Source of the DNA: Seriola aureovittata
Taxonomy: Eukaryota; Chordata; Actinopteri; Carangiformes; Carangidae
Length of the DNA stretch: 64,000 nt
Assembly: GCF_021018895.1 (NCBI RefSeq)
Contig: NC_079386.1
Span: forward strand, 12,827,835-12,891,834
Reading direction: 5' to 3'
Shown here: positions 50,075 through 63,462 of the stretch, piece by piece
Layout of the letters: each line of letters starts with the position of its first letter
Position numbering within the stretch: position 1 is the stretch's first letter
Notes under the pieces: model-generated
The model's input: only the letters and a program-made list of their open reading frames with translations
Told to the model about the DNA's origin: nothing
The model's database searches: none
Position numbers and translations under genes: made by a program

Positions 50075-52763
50075 AATTACAGCTGTAACCTATTTAAAAG
50101 TCACATGAGGACGATGGTGAACTGTTTCACATGTTGTCTGAGGCAGGAAGTGAGGTCTCTCCTGACTGTTGCGGATCCCACCTAGTTAATCTTTATGATA
50201 GAGAAGAGGTGCCCTTATAACAATAAAAAATAAGATAACATTACTCTACTATTTTAATTTATATACTGAGATGTAAAATAGTGTAAGGTTCCAAATTCAC
50301 TCTATATTCAATATTTCATGATTAAAAGGAATTTAACCCTCAGGTTTTATTGACCTGAAAGTAGATGACTCTACATTTAATTAAAAAGCAATACATTTTA
50401 AGATCAGTGTATTTTAATTTTACTATTTTTACAACAATACATGAATTAGTAACTGAGTACTGTGAATCCGTTGATTGCACCACCAGAATTTTATCCCTAG
50501 CAGCGTGGAAAGATCTTTGCAACAGTATTTACAGAAAATACAACAGTTAACTGAATGAATTAAATAAACGTGTTGTAGAAACGTTAACTCATGACTTTAG
50601 TATTCCTAAAATCCTCTGAGTTCAAAGTTGAGTTTGCCAAACTCAACAGAAAATATGGAACCATTGAAAATGAAGAAAAAAAGCTCAATCTCTTATACCC
50701 AAGTCGTGTTACATTAGTCTGTTTAGCTTTCTTGTTTACTGGCCTATTTTAAAATCACATTTTAAATATCATGCATTAGCTTAAATGGTTCACATACATG
50801 TAGCATATCATGTCAAATTAGTTTTCTTTTTTCCCCCAATGAGAAAAAATGCATATATATGTTAGACCTTGGATAGATTATCAGGTCACTTTAAGGTAGA
50901 TATAATGTACTGGACTCACAGCATGATGCCCACTTTTTTACAAACATTAAAATATACATTAAAGAAAACACACAAAGTTATTTATTTTTATCATAATCTC
51001 CCAGACTAGATCAAAGATTATTGTGGTATGTTTTTAACCATGTGGTCCAACTCTGCAGTAAGAAACTAGGATAGCATGTAGAGCAATGTAGAGCGAAACT
51101 CACCTCCAACAATCACTTTCCTACAGCATGAACCTATCACTAACATTAAATGCAGCCATTAGAATTACCTTGTTGTTCGATGCAACATCTCTCCATGTAG
51201 TCTCAGTGTTCAGCATTCACCTTTTATCCTGTGCCCCCGAGTGACGATCTCAACTTCTGCCTTCTTTCCAGGAAAACCTCTGAAGAGCTCTTTCAGGAGT
51301 CTGTGTGAATTTCGACACCACGTTTGAATACAAAGCACAAAGCAACAACTCTTTCAACTCCGTTACTGAGGTGTCAGCAGTCCCTCATGCACTTCACTTA
51401 CCAAAATGTCAACACAGTACACGAAACCTAAAAGTGCAAATCGTTTAATCTGAGCCACATTTTTACTTATATACAGTGAAGTTGACCCTAATAAATCATA
51501 AAATCACTTTTTCTCTTATTTACCTCATTACACTGCAAAATTTAAAACTTCTGGCTACTCCACATTGACCCTAATACATTCAACAAAGCAAGAAAAAAAA
51601 AAACAACTGAAGAGAAAAAGGATAAGTAACTTGCTGAAATAAAAACACCATAAAATGTACAACAATACAAATGGCACACCACGAGTCTGTTGTGTCAAAA
51701 CGTGACAGAATGCGATCACTTCCCCTCAGGGGCTGAAGATTCAAGTTGAGGTTATTTTGTGATTTCGGGGCCCCTTTCACCACTAGGGCACCTCATCTTC
51801 CTGTTCAGACACACACACACATACACATACACACACACATACACATCCTAAAATCAGGCACCAAAGAGATTGTCTTTTGACACATTTGCTTTTTGTAGAT
51901 TACATACATTCACTTAGGAAGTGTACACGTGTGTGTACTTAAACACGCGATTATGTTGCAATTATTGTGCACTAAAACAGGGGACCCAAAGAGTTATTGC
52001 CAGCTTGCAGAGTAGACATGCATCTCTTTTCATGTTTTATAGTAAAGTCACTGACGTGTGGATGCGTGCTGTGATGTAAGGAAAACGTGCCTCTGTGTGT
52101 TACGTGTGCAGTGTGGGAATCTCAGGAATCATCTCAATCACCTCCAGCAATCTACAGAAAACTCCTCAAAAGGCACTTAAATAGGGGAAATTATTTTTTC
52201 TATAATATCTGTGATATAACATGAGACTGGATGCAAGTGGCAGGAGTATGTCGGGACAATCCACGTCTACAAACATACTCCACTGTCTATGTAAGACTAA
52301 AATGCAAATGCATTCACACAGTTGCAGTCATACAAACACAATAGTTTCCATCATAAAAACTCTAATCATTCAATCTGACAGTAGCCTGCCTCAGTATCTG
52401 GATAGGGAAGATTCTTCTGTGCAAAAGTTTACCTTCAATGTGCAGCCCAGCATTAATTAAGTGCACAACCAATACTCACCTACACTTACTCTCCAACATA
52501 CATCAGCCATGCTTTTCGTCTAAAACGTGTACTTTCTTAAGGAAGTCTCTAGAAATGGTCAAATACTTGATTCCATAAGTCAACAAATCCAAATCAAAGC
52601 AATTTCAAAAAGGCACCAGACTTGCACAGTGAGGGTGAGTCTCGCTGTGGGCCGCTCCTGTGCTGAAGTTCAAACAAATGTGGAAAGACTGGGTTTCAGT
52701 TATTAGCAGGTAAAGGAAATAAAGAAGAGGTGGTGTGGGTTACTGGGCGGGTGAGGAAATCAT
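50075..52763. other. Intergenic region between cirop and lrp10
   Basis: The region holds the cirop 5' flank and probably the lrp10 3'UTR (lower boundary unclear). An AC-rich simple repeat is at about 51806-51846. No gene or conserved motif is recognised. Confidence 0.55.
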
Positions 52764-55700
52764 TCAGGTGAGCATGGGCACATCATCCTCTGAAGTGTTG
52801 TCTTCGGACAGGGGGATAAGCAGCACCTCGTCATCTGAAGAGGACGAGGAGAAAGAAGGGGAGGCGGAGAGGGGCATGGAGTTGGTCGAGGAGGAAGAGG
52901 GCGAGGCTCTGAAGAGGGAGATACTCAGGCCCAGCGTGTGGAAGATGGAGGCCAGAGAGGGGCTGCTCGGGGGGACGGTGACAGGAGGAGACTGTGGGGT
53001 GGCCGGGGGTGGAGCTGGGGGAGCGTACGGAGGTGGAGGTGGGGAAGCGACAGGTGGCGGAGATGACACTTCCTGCTGCTGGTGCTGCTGCTGATGCTGC
53101 TGCTCTGACTGAGCCAACAGGCCAAGTTTCTGAGGCACCGGCCGGTTGACCGCCTCCACAGCCGACGAGGAGCTCGTGGGAGTGGAGTGAGCTGGTTCCT
53201 GACCGGAGGGAGCGGCGTCTGACTGCTGCTGGCTTGAGCTTGATGCCTGAGTCGGCCTGGAGGGAGGTCTGGGGATTAGACCCCACCTCCTCATGCGGCG
53301 AACAGCCCGGCGGACAAATCGGGGTCTGCGTCTGCGATGTGGAGAGCTGGCGGCATCCTGGCGGAGGAGCTGGAGAATTCCCCTCAGAGAAAGTGACGAG
53401 GTCTGGCGTGAAGGAAGACGTACAGAAAGAGAGAGTGGAAAAGAGCAAATCATTCAAAACACCTTCTACAACTTGATTTCCTACAATGGTATTAAAATCA
53501 AACTAGTAAGTTTCTTATGAACAAAACACTGATTCAAGTTCAAGTCGGGAGCTCGGGCATATCCCATCAGACATCACACGCTTTGGTTTATACAGTTAAT
53601 CCCTCCTCCTCGATCACCCTGGCTGTCCTCCCTGGCTAATAATAAAGCACTTTAATGTGAACTTGCACGGTGACAGCACATTAGTGTTTACCTTAACACT
53701 CTTCCTTTGTCAGCTCAAAGCCTGCTGCCGGGGATTAATAAGACTAAAGTGGAGCACATGACTTTAAGACCGATGACACAAGGGCGCCTGTCGGCTGTAT
53801 TATTCTCAGTGCGGCTGAAGAGTCAAAGAATGTGCAACTCAGCAATGTGGCCTCTTTTCCCATGAATAAATATATTATTAGTGCCTGCCATCTTCAGTTT
53901 GTAAGACAGTGTTTTCATTCTCTCTCCTTTCTTTCAAACTTTAGAGCATCAAATTAATTTGTAATGGTCTTTTGAGGCTCAAGGGGAGGTCTAAGGAATT
54001 AACACAGCTTACTTAAGGGGTTTGATTTCTAGTGTGGCATGCTTTCACATTACTGTCAGGTGCTTTAAATTTAAGTGCCCAACAAATAGGCCTTTGTCAG
54101 GATTAACAACTACATACTGACATTAAAGATGCAAAACAAGACTCAAATCCAGCTTGCATGTACATGAACTAAGGAGTGCAATATATCACAGTGGACCAAA
54201 TATAGGAAAACCCTGATTTTTACAACACAGGTTTTTGGAAAAATACTTAGAAATAGGAGACACTTTCCAGTTAGTCCTGCAAGGAGATCTTTTATTTACC
54301 TTTGACCACCACAATCTAAATCGGTTCATCCTTGAGTCCAAGTGAATGTTTGTACCAAATTTGAAGAAATTCCCTGAAGGCGTTACTGAGGTATCGCATC
54401 CACGCGAATGGGACAGACAGACAGTCAAAACCAATCAGAACAGAGCTGCAAACCATCATGGCGTTACTAAGATATTGTGTTCACGAGAAGAGAACAGAGC
54501 AGTTATGATCTGAAACGGTGATTATTGCTTTATCTGCCACAAAAAAAGCTCATGTTCATCCTGTAAGCAGCTGTTTATCCCAGTGATGCTCTTCTCTCTC
54601 ACCTCGTTGGGATTTTCTGTGGGGAAGTCCTCCACTGGGGGGATGATGCCCTGGGCAATCAGCTGACCGTAGGACGGAGGAGCCTGCTGCTGGATCAGCT
54701 CTGCTTCCTGGCGGCTGATTGGAGCAAACAGGCTGCAAGAAAACAGACACATTAAGATGCGTTCGCTCACACAGACTACCAGCATGTTTTAGTTTTTGTT
54801 GTGGAGGCTCTAGAGACAAACTGCACGTGGGAAGCCGACTGTTTACAACAGCAGACTGGTAGTTTAAGTGTCTTATCAAAAACAGTGAGTACGATGTGTA
54901 CTGGCTGTGCTGTGGGAGGTTCTGAGGTGTTTGAGAGGCGCTGTCTGGTAGTGTTGGCAGCAACTGAAGGTAGCGGTTAGGAAAACAACGTCTGCCTCTT
55001 GTGACTCACTATGTCAGATTATCAACACAAAACCTGGCTGAAGTAGTCATGAAAAAGCTCATTATGCTTGTTTAAAAAGAACCAAAATAATCTCCGAAGG
55101 CTACAATATCTGGAAAGCAAACATGTCAGCTGAACAGTGAAATGACTAAAGGAATACAGCATAAACTGCAGAAGAGGTAGTATTAGAAAATGAAGACATA
55201 TGCTTGTAATTGAGATAAGATGTACAAAACAGTTACCTGTATTCCCGTGTCCTGAGCGAGTACAGTTTGCAGGTGCAGCCCATGGCGATCACCAGCAGGA
55301 GCCCGCAGACCAGGCTGCCAACCGTTGCCGCGGTGATGACCTTGCGGGGCAGGATGACGGTGCAGTTGAGCTCGTCTGTGCCGTCCTTACAGTCCACCTG
55401 GCCGTCACAGCGCCAGCTCTCAAACACACACCTGCAGACAGCACAATGGGCCCGTTTGTGTGTTAGAGTATGCAGGAATATTATGAGTGAGAGATTCTGT
55501 TCCACATCCTGAGGCCTGGGGGGATAACCCGAAATAAAACTAAAGAGATTGTGAACCATGATTATGGCACAAAGCAGATACTGTAATAGTGTATTAGAAT
55601 GTGTAAGTGTTATTATGGATAAAGTATTTTAATAGCTAATGTAAGGGCTGTCAATTCCATACACTGTTAATTTCAACAATTCACCATGAATCAAATCTTG

Positions 55701-58700
55701 TTCACAATGTAGTGTTGAACCTCTTTAGCCGAGATGATGTCTGTTATCTGTCAACATGTTTGGTTGTTTTTGTTATAAAGTACAGTTTTTTGTATTATAC
55801 ATGCTGTGGAGTAACCACTCTAGATTGGCCACAGCACTCCTTTTTTCCATTCTCAAGTTTAAAGTCACACTTTTATTACGCTGAATGCAACAATAAATTG
55901 AAAACGGGCACATATTGCACAATCTCAGGCCCTTCTTTTCATCTATTGAATATTGACTGAATCATCACACACTGTAACATACTGAATTTATGTTATGGTT
56001 TGTTTGTTTTTTTACTCATTACGCTCCCAGAAAATGTAAGTTTTACTTAAGTGCAACACAAAATAAACCTCATACTTCAGGAAAATGCAATCAAACTCTC
56101 ACATGTTCAGGTTTCTGCTCACACCCTCTGATTCACACTTATGCAATAACTAAGACACACCTAGCACTTAACTAACCTGACCACAATGAAGACACGCACC
56201 ATTTGACAAAAACAGACTAATAGTAGCTTAACAGCTACTAAATCGACCTTTGAGAGAGACTGTTTTGTTAACTCCTGTTTTCAAGGTCGAGAATAAGCTT
56301 TAAATATCAACTTTTAACAGCTAGAGGTGAAAAGGCCTAGAGATTAAAGGTTTGAACATCTATAGCTCCATGGCAACTGAGCAAAATCAATCTGCAGAAG
56401 TCATTTGATATGGTCAAAGAATAACTAATATATGGACCTGGAGGTGAGATTGTTTCATTAATTGTTATTTCCAAGATCAAGAATGAACTCTAATCTTTCA
56501 TTTTAGCTCATGCAAGAGCAGAGAAAATTGGGGAACAGCAATTAGACAGCTGTCCTTTCCAATCAGATAACCAGGTTTTCAGTCTGTAGGAAAACACACA
56601 CAGGCAAAACACACCTGTCACTGTCGCAATGAAAGGTCCCCGGCTGGCACACGGTGCAGTCCCTCTCGTCGCTGCCATCAGCGCAGTACAGCTGGTAGTT
56701 GCATCTCTCTGTGACTGGGTAACACACCGGCCTGCCAGCGAAGTGACTGGATGCCACTGCCCTCTGTCCTGCCACTCCACAGGCAAACTGGTTCGGACTG
56801 CAGCCTCTGCATCCCTCCTCATCTTTCCCCGTCTCAGGACAGTCCCATTTCCCATCGCAGCGTTGCTCTTGGGTGAAGCAACCTCCTGATGTTCCCCCAC
56901 ACCGGCCTTCCCACGGAGGGCAGTAGCTCCCAACGTGGAATGTGGCGTTGAACCCACTTCCCTCTGAGCCGGGAAGTGTCTCGTACGTCATCGACAATAG
57001 GCCAGTATGAGATTCCACTTGTACTGATTTATAATTGGAGGCGCTGGTGACCTGTCAAAACGCAGGAAAGGAACATCACGTTACCATAGAGTTTGTTTCA
57101 CAATACTTAAAAAAAAAAGAAAAAAAGGATTGTTTGGACTGGAAATGTCTGAATAAATTAAGTTAACTCACAATTTTTATAATGTCTCCGTTGCCTTCCT
57201 TTCTGTTGTAGATGGTGAGTCTATCACCGGGCCCCAGCACCAGCTGCTGCAGGTCCAGTCTGAGTGGCCTGGAATCCTGAGGGTCCAGAGTCCAGACACA
57301 GTACAGAGCAGGACCCCGAATGGCTGGAGGGGAGAAGGTCCCGTAAAAGGTCTGGAGGAGGCCTCCACAAGGCCACTCAATGGGAGTGGGTGTCACAGCC
57401 AGCTCCTTATGAGTCTGTGGCTGCTCTTGATCCACCTGGGCCTCGTCCTCCTCCCTCTCCTTCAGCAGATCCCACAGATCAGACTCAGTATCTATCTCAG
57501 CTGACCTATCTGGGCTCTGTGTTTTATCTGCGGCCTTACGCCTCTCTGAGTCATAGTTTTTCTCTGTATACATTTCCCTTTCTGTCTCTTCTGCCAGTGT
57601 GATGTCATGTTTTGGGGGTTCTGGGGTTTCCACATCTGCATTGCAGTCCCGCTCATCGGTGCCAAGGCCAGGACCTTCAGCAAGACACTCCACCTGGCCA
57701 TTACAGCGCCAGGACAGGGGAAGGCAACGCCCCCCCAGGCATTCAAAAGACGTCTCTGGGCAATCACCCGAGTCTGAATGTGTAGAAACAGAAGGGGATA
57801 AAAAGGAATAAAGATCTTTTGACAAGAACAAGAACTTGCAGCAGAAACGCTGAGACATTTGTTTCCTTGACAAGTTTCAAGAAGGCAGCACTTAGCAAAT
57901 GCTCAAACGAAAGATTGTTCAAGAAAATAAAATCCCCATGCCATCATACCTCTGGCATAGCTCAACAGAAACGATGACACAGGGAACAGATGTGGGAGGA
58001 AGTGGTGCATCACTGTAATATTTCCCCCTGGGAATTCCATGGGCGGTGGCAGCTTGGAGCCACAAAGGACAACCGGCTCACCGCCAGCTGACGATTTAAT
58101 TGACACCCATTCCTTCCTACACCGTGCTGAAAACTGGGAAAAGCTGAAAAAAAATATTTGAAATGAAGCACCAGCCTTACTTAAAGAGAAAGTGCAACAT
58201 ATAAATTGTCAACTGTCTGAAATGCTGGCATATAATTTATAGTATTTGTATTTTTATATAACCTTTGCATCAGACCTTCCTACCTGATTAGTTTATCCTT
58301 AAAACTTTCTCAATTAATTTTTACTGACTGATTTTTCCAGAAGATTTTATTCATATTGCCAACTTCTAAACCAGCCATAATACATTACATCCTAACTACA
58401 GAAAATGATCAGGCAAGCTCAAGCTCTATTCATTAATTATAGAAAGACAATCAATATAGTGCACAACCAGTCTGCAAATGTTCACATGATATTCACCTCA
58501 ATTAAGTATATAATTATCCTGGGGAATACTCCATATCTGATTAACTCTGATAGCAATATCGTGTGTATCTGGTATTTGAAATTCCCTCAGCAGCCTTACC
58601 TGAGAACGACGGGTTCTCCTTCCAAACCCTTGATGACCCAGCAGTCATAGGTCGAGCCGAAGCGGTAGGACCAGCTGTGGTAAGCAGAACTCCTGATCTC

Positions 58701-59299
58701 TCCCACTTTGCCGTCTAAGACTTGAAGGGAATGCCCACAGCGGGCTGAGACAAAGAAGCAATGGTTCGGAAGTCAAAATGTGTTTGAATCTTCAAGTGTT
58801 ATTTTATGGTAAAAAACCCATAAGCCTCTCCTAACACCTATTTTCAAACTACAGTTGGAAATAGTTCAGAGAAATAGTTAAGCAAGTGAAAGTTCTGTTA
58901 AATATGATCTGCTCAGGCTGCTTTTATCATCACTATGACACATTGTAGGTTATAGGAAAGTATGAAACGAGAAAGTGACATTGAAAAATCCTTTCCTGAC
59001 ATCCATAGACACAATATGAGATTGAGTGCCGAGTAATTGTCTCCTTACCAGAGGCGAGGGCAGACTCAAAACGGCTGCATGCTGCAGAGGAAACAAGCAA
59101 AAACAGAACAAGTCAGGCCAGTGTTTAATCACCACGGCTGACAGAGATCATAAATGTGAAAACATGACCTTTGCCTCATGAACATTTAAAGTAGGCCCCT
59201 TAGAGAGATACACACAAGGGCAGAGATGTACAGTATGTGTATCCACTCACCTATTATGGTGAAAACCAGGAGGGCACAAAGGTTGTAAGTGACTGTCAT
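52764..59299 (-). CDS. lrp10: lrp10: low-density lipoprotein receptor-related protein 10
   Basis: Nine coding exons (59251-59299, 59049-59081, 58600-58744, 57950-58143, 57172-57773, 56615-57051, 55237-55431, 54603-54732, 52764-53402) sum to 2424 nt, 807 residues (human LRP10 is 713). Order: signal peptide, CUB1, LDLa1 (CPETSFECLGGRC), an acidic linker, CUB2 (WPCGGLLQTFYGTF), three more LDLa repeats, transmembrane helix about 518-542, then a long cytosolic tail. The tail holds PPSY (a WW/NEDD4-type ligand), the conserved SYGQLIAQGIIPPVEDFP block, a basic RRRRPRF region, a Pro/Gln-rich stretch and DEVLL near the end, a DXXLL signal of the kind GGA adaptors bind. The receptor cycles between trans-Golgi, endosome and surface. 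CUB1 requires the acceptor at 58144-58145; the AG ten bases further in breaks the frame. Confidence 0.95.
54290..54430. repeat. Teleost interspersed repeat in lrp10 intron
   Basis: It matches the element at 31575-31760 (CCTTGAGTCCAAGTGAATG, AAATTTGAAGAAATTCCCT). The remaining lrp10 introns show nothing else notable. Confidence 0.55.
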
Positions 59300-59769
59300 T
59301 GTGGTAATGCTTCTCCTCTAAAAAGTTGGAAATTATAAAAAGAACTGAAGACTAAAAAAAGGGTAAAAAGAAAATGTCAGAGAGGCGCCATCTTAGCAGG
59401 TTTTGTTCAGGAAGACTTCACCTGCAAAGTGAAAGACAAGAAGATGAATGAAAGATGTGTTTGATCTAGTTGTCAAAAACTAATCGAACTTTGGGCCTCG
59501 TAATATTATCACTCCATGACTTATATCAATTATAGATATGTCGGCTAACACATACATCAGAACAGTGAGTTAACAACAGTCTTGTTTGATAGAATTTGAT
59601 AGTTACGTTTAAGCTGAAAAAATCGTTGCTTTAAAAAGGAAACAAACAAAATCACAATATCTCTTTCTAACATCCTCACCACCCCCTGCATCAAAAAACA
59701 CAACAGATGATACCATAGACATGAAAAAAACATCTAAGGTGGCTTTGGCTTCTCTCCACCTTTATACAC

Positions 59770-60130
59770 CGGTGGAAAACAATTACTCCATTAATAGATT
59801 AGTCAAAATACAGATAATTAAGCTGCAACAATTTTGATAGTTGATAACCTGTATTAAGTAAGTTTTCAGTAAAAATGCCAATAATTCTTCTTCAGCTTCT
59901 CAAATGTAAATATTTGCTGATGTCTTAGTCTTACTAAATATCTTTGGGTTTCGAACCATCGGTTGAACAAAGTGAAGCAGCTTGAACATGTTAACCCGAG
60001 CTGTGGGAATTCATATCAGGCTTTTTTTTTTCACATTTTGCATAACAAATGATTAGAAAATAATCAGAAGATTAACCAATAAGAAAAACAATTGTTAGTT
60101 TGAAAGTACCAATATCAACTGTTAGACCTC
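59770..60130. repeat. Teleost repeat in the lrp10 5'UTR intron
   Basis: AT-rich, ATTAATAGATTAGTCAA-type sequence with AGTAAAAATGCCAATAATTC, related to 5640-5850. The stretch 59300-61042 is the first intron, possibly with a second small UTR exon near 59400. Confidence 0.4.
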
Positions 60131-61042
60131 TACATAAGAATAACACTTTAATACTTTTATTCATATATTTTAATTAGTCTTTCTTACTTTATTTCATCAT
60201 AATTCAAATAAATGACCTAAACTCTATTTTGTAAATTTCACTAGTGGTCTCCCTCCTTCCTCCTTTTTAGGAGCAATTGATTTCAGTTGAAATAAAAGTT
60301 GATTTTCCACCTATTTCGATTATCTGCTCCTACGTTATACATTACAAAGACATACTTATTAGCCTGATGAGAAAATATAAAATGAGGTAGTTAACCCAGG
60401 AGCAATTGTTGTAGCCAAACACAAGTAAGTACTGCAATATGAGTGGCTCATAATTACGATTTTAACAATTCAATAACGTTATATATCCGGGCAAGAAGTT
60501 ACCGTACGAGTAGGTTCTTGAATGCTGAGGTTATTTTGATCTCCAACACAATGTTTACACGCCCACACATAACACAACACAACGATTTCCTTCCCATAAG
60601 CCTCTCAACAATGACGCCAGGACCGCCACCATTTCCGTGATAAAAATAAACAGTTTAAGAGTCTTTCTATTATTCCTACTGAAGTGAAACCACAAATATT
60701 TCCAGTTCAGCTCGATTAATACCTCATGATGTCCCTTTCGAGTTTAGACTATGTCCTGAGATAACGCTGCGAGTTAGTTTCGGTTTGGAGCAGGAGGAGG
60801 GAGCAGCTGCTCGCCTTCTTTAGAGGTTTAACAGCTAGCTTCCTGGCAAGCTAACCGCTAACACCCTGCCATCTCTCTTCGTCTGTTCGCTTCTTCTAGG
60901 CCCCGACACCGCAAGAAAACGGCTTCGAACACGATACTTGGTAGTTTAGTGACCAAATAAATCATAACATGTAGGTCACACGCGGTAAAAGGATAATAAA
61001 ACGGTTTAAAAAGGGGGAGAGAGAGGGAGAGGAGCCGAGTAC

Positions 61043-61100
61043 GTTACCATGTCAGTCGGCCTTTCTTGTTGACAAGTTCTGAGCGACTTCCGTATATTTT
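61043..61100 (-). promoter_or_regulatory. lrp10 non-coding first exon and promoter region
   Basis: On the minus strand CGGAAGTCGCTCAGAACTTG and following bases run to a donor GTAACG at 61043-61048. ACTTCCG/CGGAAGT is an ETS-type core common at housekeeping promoters. The GC-richer flank (60720-61130) fits a promoter. Confidence 0.5.
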
Positions 61101-62940
61101 AGCTCATGACACGAGGGGCGGGGCTTGTGATGTCAAATTGTTTTTCTTTCTCTCATTCATAAAAATGTTCCTTCAAATCAAATGTTTTAGACTTAATCTT
61201 AATTAATCCTCCTTATTTTAAACACTACAAGTTCGTGTATTAATACAGGCCGCGGGTAATATCTAAAAGGAGTCTAAAAAGTGAAATGTTTATTTCTTAA
61301 CACAAGGTGTCAGTGTCATACATCACTTTTAATTCACAAAAATGCAACAAGGCCTTCCAGGACTTCTCTCACAGAGTAAGTACATTTACTTTCAAGTACT
61401 GTGTTTCTTTATTTTGAATACAGTATTTTCATTTTATGTAAATTTATACTTAAATTTCTGTAACAATAGAAGAAATATTCAGATTCTTCACTTAAATATC
61501 CCAATCAGACATGTTTTAAGACATATAACAGCAGTGTGGGAAATTTAATCATGCACTGTGCTGAAGTATTTGTAAGTAATTAAGCATTTAAAAGAAATAC
61601 TTATTAGATTGAGGAAGGAAGAAAATAAGGGTTTCTTTCCCCTTTCACAAAAAACGAAGATTAGACAAGACAGGATTCTTTCTTGCCTCATTATTCATGA
61701 CCCCTCCAGATCTTTCTTGTGACCTTTGAAAGGGTCCAACCTATTGGCTGGGAACCAATTGGTTAAACTACCTAACTGTGTATACACTATCTGTAGTTCA
61801 AACTAGTTACTTTGACCAGCTACAACAGTAAGATGATACTTGTGCATTGAAGTATAAAAACTCAAACAGTGTCACATGGGTCACATCTAATTTTACTTGT
61901 ACTGGAGTACTTTACAAATGCTTTCTTAGCTCTTTTGCAGAGTAATTCAATACTTCTTCCTTCTGCTTTGAAAATTACTTTGTGTCTGATATGTTTTTTC
62001 CATTAGAAAAAGTTCTATTACCTCATTAAAAATTCCTAAAACTACATCTAGGTCAACTCCTCCTCTCTCACTGAAAAATCCAGAATCTATGAATATGCAA
62101 ATATTTTTCATTTCAGACGTTGAAGTGCGGGGCTCAAGATGTCTCCTGCTTCCATTCTCAGTGAATGTGCACTGGAGGTTTCAAGTTTCCAAATCACACT
62201 TGTGTAAGATGCATATTGCACCATGAGTGGCTCCAAACTAGTTGTGATGTCACAAAATCGTCTCACTCGTACACACCTTAAACTCAGATTCAAAGTAAGT
62301 TGAGTGAAACTTTCCTTCTTCAACAGCTGAACGTGAAACCACATGTGCATGCACAGACATTATCCTACACAGAGAAGGTCAAACATACAGGTGGATTTAG
62401 TATAAACAAAACATATTTTCGAGTGCAGGAGACTTTATGTAAAATTGTAATTTAAAAACACTGCAAAGAGTAAAGTGTTACTCCACCATATTATAAAGTT
62501 TTATCCCACAATATTTCATAGCTGCAGTTTCTTTTCAGATTAGGATTTTTCAGATTAGTTTGTGAAATCTAAAGCTTTGATGTAGGAAAACTAATTAACA
62601 GTATAAAAAATTATTAAAATGATGCCACATTGACACTGTCATGAACAATACAGATAACACTATGAATGCTGCCATTTGTATTTGTACTTTTACTTTTAGT
62701 TACTTTAAGTACATTATCATGACAGTACTTCTGCACTTTTACTAGCCTGAGTAAAATTTTGAATGCACAACTTTTACATGTGATAAAGTACTTTTATAGT
62801 GTGTAATTAAGTAAGTTATTATTTTTTTTAAATCCCAGTGCTGCTCCACCACTGGTGATATCTGTATCATTAATCGTTACGCAGCTATGAAAAAAAAATG
62901 ACGTCTGCACATCTGGAGGAGGACCCAGAGGAAAATCCAT
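61101..62940. other. Intergenic region between lrp10 and mmp14 with repeat fragments
   Basis: The region contains pieces of the AAGTACTTTTAC-type teleost repeat (about 61340-61560, 61860-61980, 62660-62860) and no gene. It separates divergently transcribed lrp10 and the right-edge gene. Confidence 0.5.
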
Positions 62941-62942
62941 CC

Positions 62943-62945
<3 letters not shown>

Positions 62946-63006
<61 letters not shown>
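62946..63006. repeat. (CT)n microsatellite
   Basis: An uninterrupted CT run about 370 bp upstream of the right-edge start codon. Confidence 0.95.
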
Positions 63007-63009
<3 letters not shown>

Positions 63010-63378
63010 CACGTCCACACACTTTGCAGACAGTCCCACTATAGGAAAAAAGGAAGCCAAACTATGAAGCTTTAGTGAAGTTAACAACAGCTGAACATTT
63101 GTGGCAGCCAGCTGATGCCTGTAGCATTGTGTTAGTTGTTTTTGCACTCAGCTCTGACGGAGTCGCTTTTGTGTGTCCATGCGGGAATCCGATACAGTTT
63201 TCTTGCCACGTTTTTTAAAAACGGAGTTGCATCGATCGACATTGTTTTGATTTTTTTTTTGTTTTTTTCTCCCTCCCTTCGTCGTGTTTCTGTCAGGACG
63301 GCGGGACTCGTGTTGTAGAGAGTTAGTTTGCTCAACTTATTTCTCTTTGGGGGGGCGGTATAGTTTGCAGATACCAGA

Positions 63379-63462
63379 ATGCTGCCCCAGCTCCTCACAG
63401 TGGCCTGTGGTCTCTGCTGCTTTGGTTTTACCTCCGTCACTGCAAATGTCCTAAAAGCCGAG
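63379..63462 (+). CDS. mmp14: First coding exon of a probable mmp14 (runs off right edge)
   Basis: The exon encodes 28 residues: MLPQLLTVACGLCCFGFTSV then TANVLKAE, ending at donor GTAAGT in phase 0. This is a clear signal peptide with a cleavage point near VTA. The identity rests mainly on position: in human, MMP14 is the divergent neighbour of LRP10, and here a signal-peptide gene starts divergently about 2.3 kb from the lrp10 promoter. The propeptide and catalytic domain lie beyond the window; 63463-64000 is intron. Another secreted protein cannot be excluded. Confidence 0.55.

Noticed and set aside
52831..53457. Additional long frames antisense to, or overlapping, the last lrp10 exon
   Set aside because: The exon is GC-rich and Pro/Ser-biased, which leaves other frames open. 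Only the frame continuing PPSYGQLIAQG and ending DEVLLIPL fits LRP10.
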